DNA of 64,000 nucleotides from Chitinophagaceae bacterium. GTDB taxonomy: Bacteria > Bacteroidota > Bacteroidia > Chitinophagales > Chitinophagaceae. A program made the position numbers and the translations under genes. The notes beneath the pieces are model-generated. The model saw only the letters and a list, made by a program, of their open reading frames with translations, was not told the DNA's origin and made no database searches. Location of the stretch: assembly GCA_019638625.1 (NCBI GenBank), contig JAHBTK010000002.1, positions 868,001 to 932,000 on the forward strand. The letters are read 5' to 3'. Below, in pieces: positions 62,820 through 64,000 of the stretch (positions are counted from its first letter, which is position 1; every line of letters begins with the position of its first letter).

Positions 62820-62872
62820 GGCATTAAGAAAGTTAAGTAAAAAAACTTAATGAACCTTAATTTCTTAATGCC
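62820..62872. repeat. Large inverted repeat between the dipeptidase and hypothetical genes
   Basis: GGCATTAAGAAA (62820-62831) and TTTCTTAATGCC (62861-62872) are perfect 12-base arms, and TTAAG/CTTAA extends the stem with a one-base bulge. A GC-rich imperfect palindrome (GCCCGGACGA...TCGGACGGGC) follows at 62873-62897. It may stabilise the 3' end of the gene at 62928 or be a dispersed repeat. Confidence 0.55.
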
Positions 62873-62927
62873 CGCCCGGACGACCAGTCGGACGGGCCCG
62901 CCTGACCGGATGAGCCATTCGCCCGCA

Positions 62928-63476
62928 CTAATCTTCTTTACCGCCTTTTTCACCAACGAACCAATGCTCTTTATTTCTGAAAAGGACATTAAAGGTGGTC
63001 AGGGTGCCGTAAATACGGGTAATATATTGCTGCAAATTTACTTTATCTTCATCAGTTAACTTCTTATGCGCGTTAATCTGCTGTTCCATCACCCTCAGGC
63101 GATCGCGGAGCATTACGATCTTATGAAAAAAGATATCAATAGGCACTTCCTTTGCCTTCTGGGTGCTATCCGATGGTTGTAATACCAGGGTACCTCCAAT
63201 CCACCTGTCTCCCAGCGGGACCAATTCACTACTGCCACCCCAAAGCCTCAGTATTTTCAGCAGGGATTTTTCTACATCCGAAACGGTTTCTATTTCAGGC
63301 GTTATATTTTCTGCAATAATTTCATCGAGATGCGGATCATTCTTATCTATTTCCTTCACCCCATGATGTATAAACGAAATGATATAGGCAGCGTACTTAA
63401 CGGAGACTATGACCCCCGGGCCGTAGTGTGTATGCTGCAATCTTGTGCCGGGTCCTAATACAAGTTGTTCTTCCAT
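62928..63476 (-). CDS. Conserved hypothetical protein
   Basis: A 182-residue cytoplasmic protein without signal or membrane segment. The N-terminus (GTRLQHTHYGPGVIVSVKYAAYIISFIHHGVKEI, about 10-43) looks like a small beta barrel of CarD/KOW-like type; the C-terminal half is helical (VMLRDRLRVMEQQINAHKKLTDEDKVNLQQYITRIY). It is a conserved single gene in Bacteroidota, but I know no function for it. It lies between corA and the dipeptidase gene, 48 bases after corA ends. Confidence 0.75.
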   Translation of the reverse strand: MEEQLVLGPGTRLQHTHYGPGVIVSVKYAAYIISFIHHGVKEIDKNDPHLDEIIAENITPEIETVSDVEKSLLKILRLWGGSSELVPLGDRWIGGTLVLQPSDSTQKAKEVPIDIFFHKIVMLRDRLRVMEQQINAHKKLTDEDKVNLQQYITRIYGTLTTFNVLFRNKEHWFVGEKGGKED

Positions 63477-63524
63477 TTTATAAGTTTTTGTCTGGGTCTT
63501 AACTGAAGACGGCTGTTTGTATTG

Positions 63525-64000
63525 TTAGTACCAGCCTCTTTTTCTGAAAATGTATAACATGGCAACGGGTATTGCCAGCATGGCAAAAACAGAGATATAG
63601 AATCCCCATTTGCTGTGCAGCATGGGAATATCGTCGAAGTTCATTCCAAATATACCGCCAATTACCGTTGCCGGGGCCATCAGGCAGGTTACAATCGCCA
63701 TCACCTTCATTACTTCATTCATGCGCAGGTTTACATTGTTGATATAAACATCCTGCATGCTCATCATCATATCCCGGTAGTTTTCCGTAAAATCATATGC
63801 TTGTACAATATGGTCGTATACATCCTTAAAGTATTTGGTAGTGCGGTCTTCCAGCAGATCGCTTTCGCTGCGGATGAACCCGTTGATCAGTTCGCGAACC
63901 GGCGCGATATTGCGTTTAAGCACAATTAACTCTTTCCGGAGCTGGTTGATCCGTGCCAGAGAACGGGTATTGCTGTGGCGTATCACTTCTTCCTCCAGTT
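63525..64000 (-). CDS. corA: CorA-family magnesium transporter, 5' end cut by the window
   Basis: The C-terminal part of a CorA-type magnesium/cobalt channel: the long stalk helix region (ARINQLRKELIVLKRNIAPVRELINGF; NLRMNEVMKVMAIVTCLMAP), the first membrane helix ending with GMN (GIFGMNFDD), and the second helix (YISVFAMLAIPVAMLYIF) with a basic tail. The GMN selectivity motif is intact. The gene begins outside the window. The frame stays open to the last base. Confidence 0.92.
   Translation of the reverse strand, partial: LEEEVIRHSNTRSLARINQLRKELIVLKRNIAPVRELINGFIRSESDLLEDRTTKYFKDVYDHIVQAYDFTENYRDMMMSMQDVYINNVNLRMNEVMKVMAIVTCLMAPATVIGGIFGMNFDDIPMLHSKWGFYISVFAMLAIPVAMLYIFRKRGWY

Noticed and set aside
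1..64000. CRISPR array or prophage
   Set aside because: No regularly spaced direct repeats, cas genes, integrase or phage structural genes were seen; the only long direct repeat is the 618-bp duplication.

Overview
The window looks like a chromosomal segment of a Bacteroidota bacterium, most likely family Chitinophagaceae. The signs are a SusC/SusD pair under an ECF sigma factor and FecR-type anti-sigma factor, many short lipoprotein signals of the type ...SCxK, DUF3857, DUF5686 and GIN-type proteins, a YtrA-type GntR/ABC cassette, and -33/-7 promoters of the form TTTG-N19-TAnnTTTG. The genus cannot be fixed from the sequence alone.

Layout. 1-1.2 kb: an IS630-family element whose transposase needs a -1 frameshift. 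1.36-18.5 kb: a long minus-strand locus (ECF sigma, FecR, SusC, SusD, cytochrome c lipoprotein, ACS-type MFS importer, FAD-linked 2-hydroxyacid oxidase, DapA/NanA-type lyase, second cytochrome c lipoprotein). It has the outer-membrane uptake and signalling parts of a polysaccharide utilisation locus but no glycosidase, and its enzymes point to a hydroxy/keto acid or sugar acid. 18.5-22 kb: an IS4 transposase remnant, a sialate O-acetylesterase and a SusD C-terminal fossil. 22-27.3 kb: lipoproteins, a LuxE-like acyl-protein synthetase homologue, an M42 aminopeptidase and two membrane proteins.

27.4-33.6 kb holds the most interesting cluster: ECF sigma factor, membrane-anchored TPR protein with an anti-sigma-like N-terminus, membrane-anchored subtilase, and a TPR-CHAT (caspase-like) protease with signal peptide and C-terminal anchor. 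It is followed by a 46-residue protein that repeats the motif AKGGNG..xDPE found in the subtilase linker. I read it as a possible envelope protease cascade coupled to an ECF sigma factor. 33.7-46.3 kb: DUF5686 protein; a five-gene ABC/GntR/GIN operon with an operator palindrome lying on the transcription start of a near-perfect promoter; two DUF3857 transglutaminase-like paralogues, one lacking its catalytic residues; a NUMOD4-HNH protein; and NAD-dependent DNA ligase.

46.5-57 kb: an M1-like protein without zinc ligands, a GNAT/FemAB-like protein, then a rearranged region with a 618-bp direct duplication (about 99 percent identical), an SDR gene fragment, an isochorismatase-CBM fusion and a large (alpha/alpha)6 glycosidase-like protein. 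57-64 kb: a LacI regulator, a 24-bp perfect palindrome and an Nramp transporter whose natural start lies in another frame behind an A8 run; a truncated GIY-YIG gene; tRNA-Met with its own terminator; a tRNA-Met pseudogene split by palindromes; dusB; an M19 dipeptidase; a conserved hypothetical gene; and corA cut by the window end.
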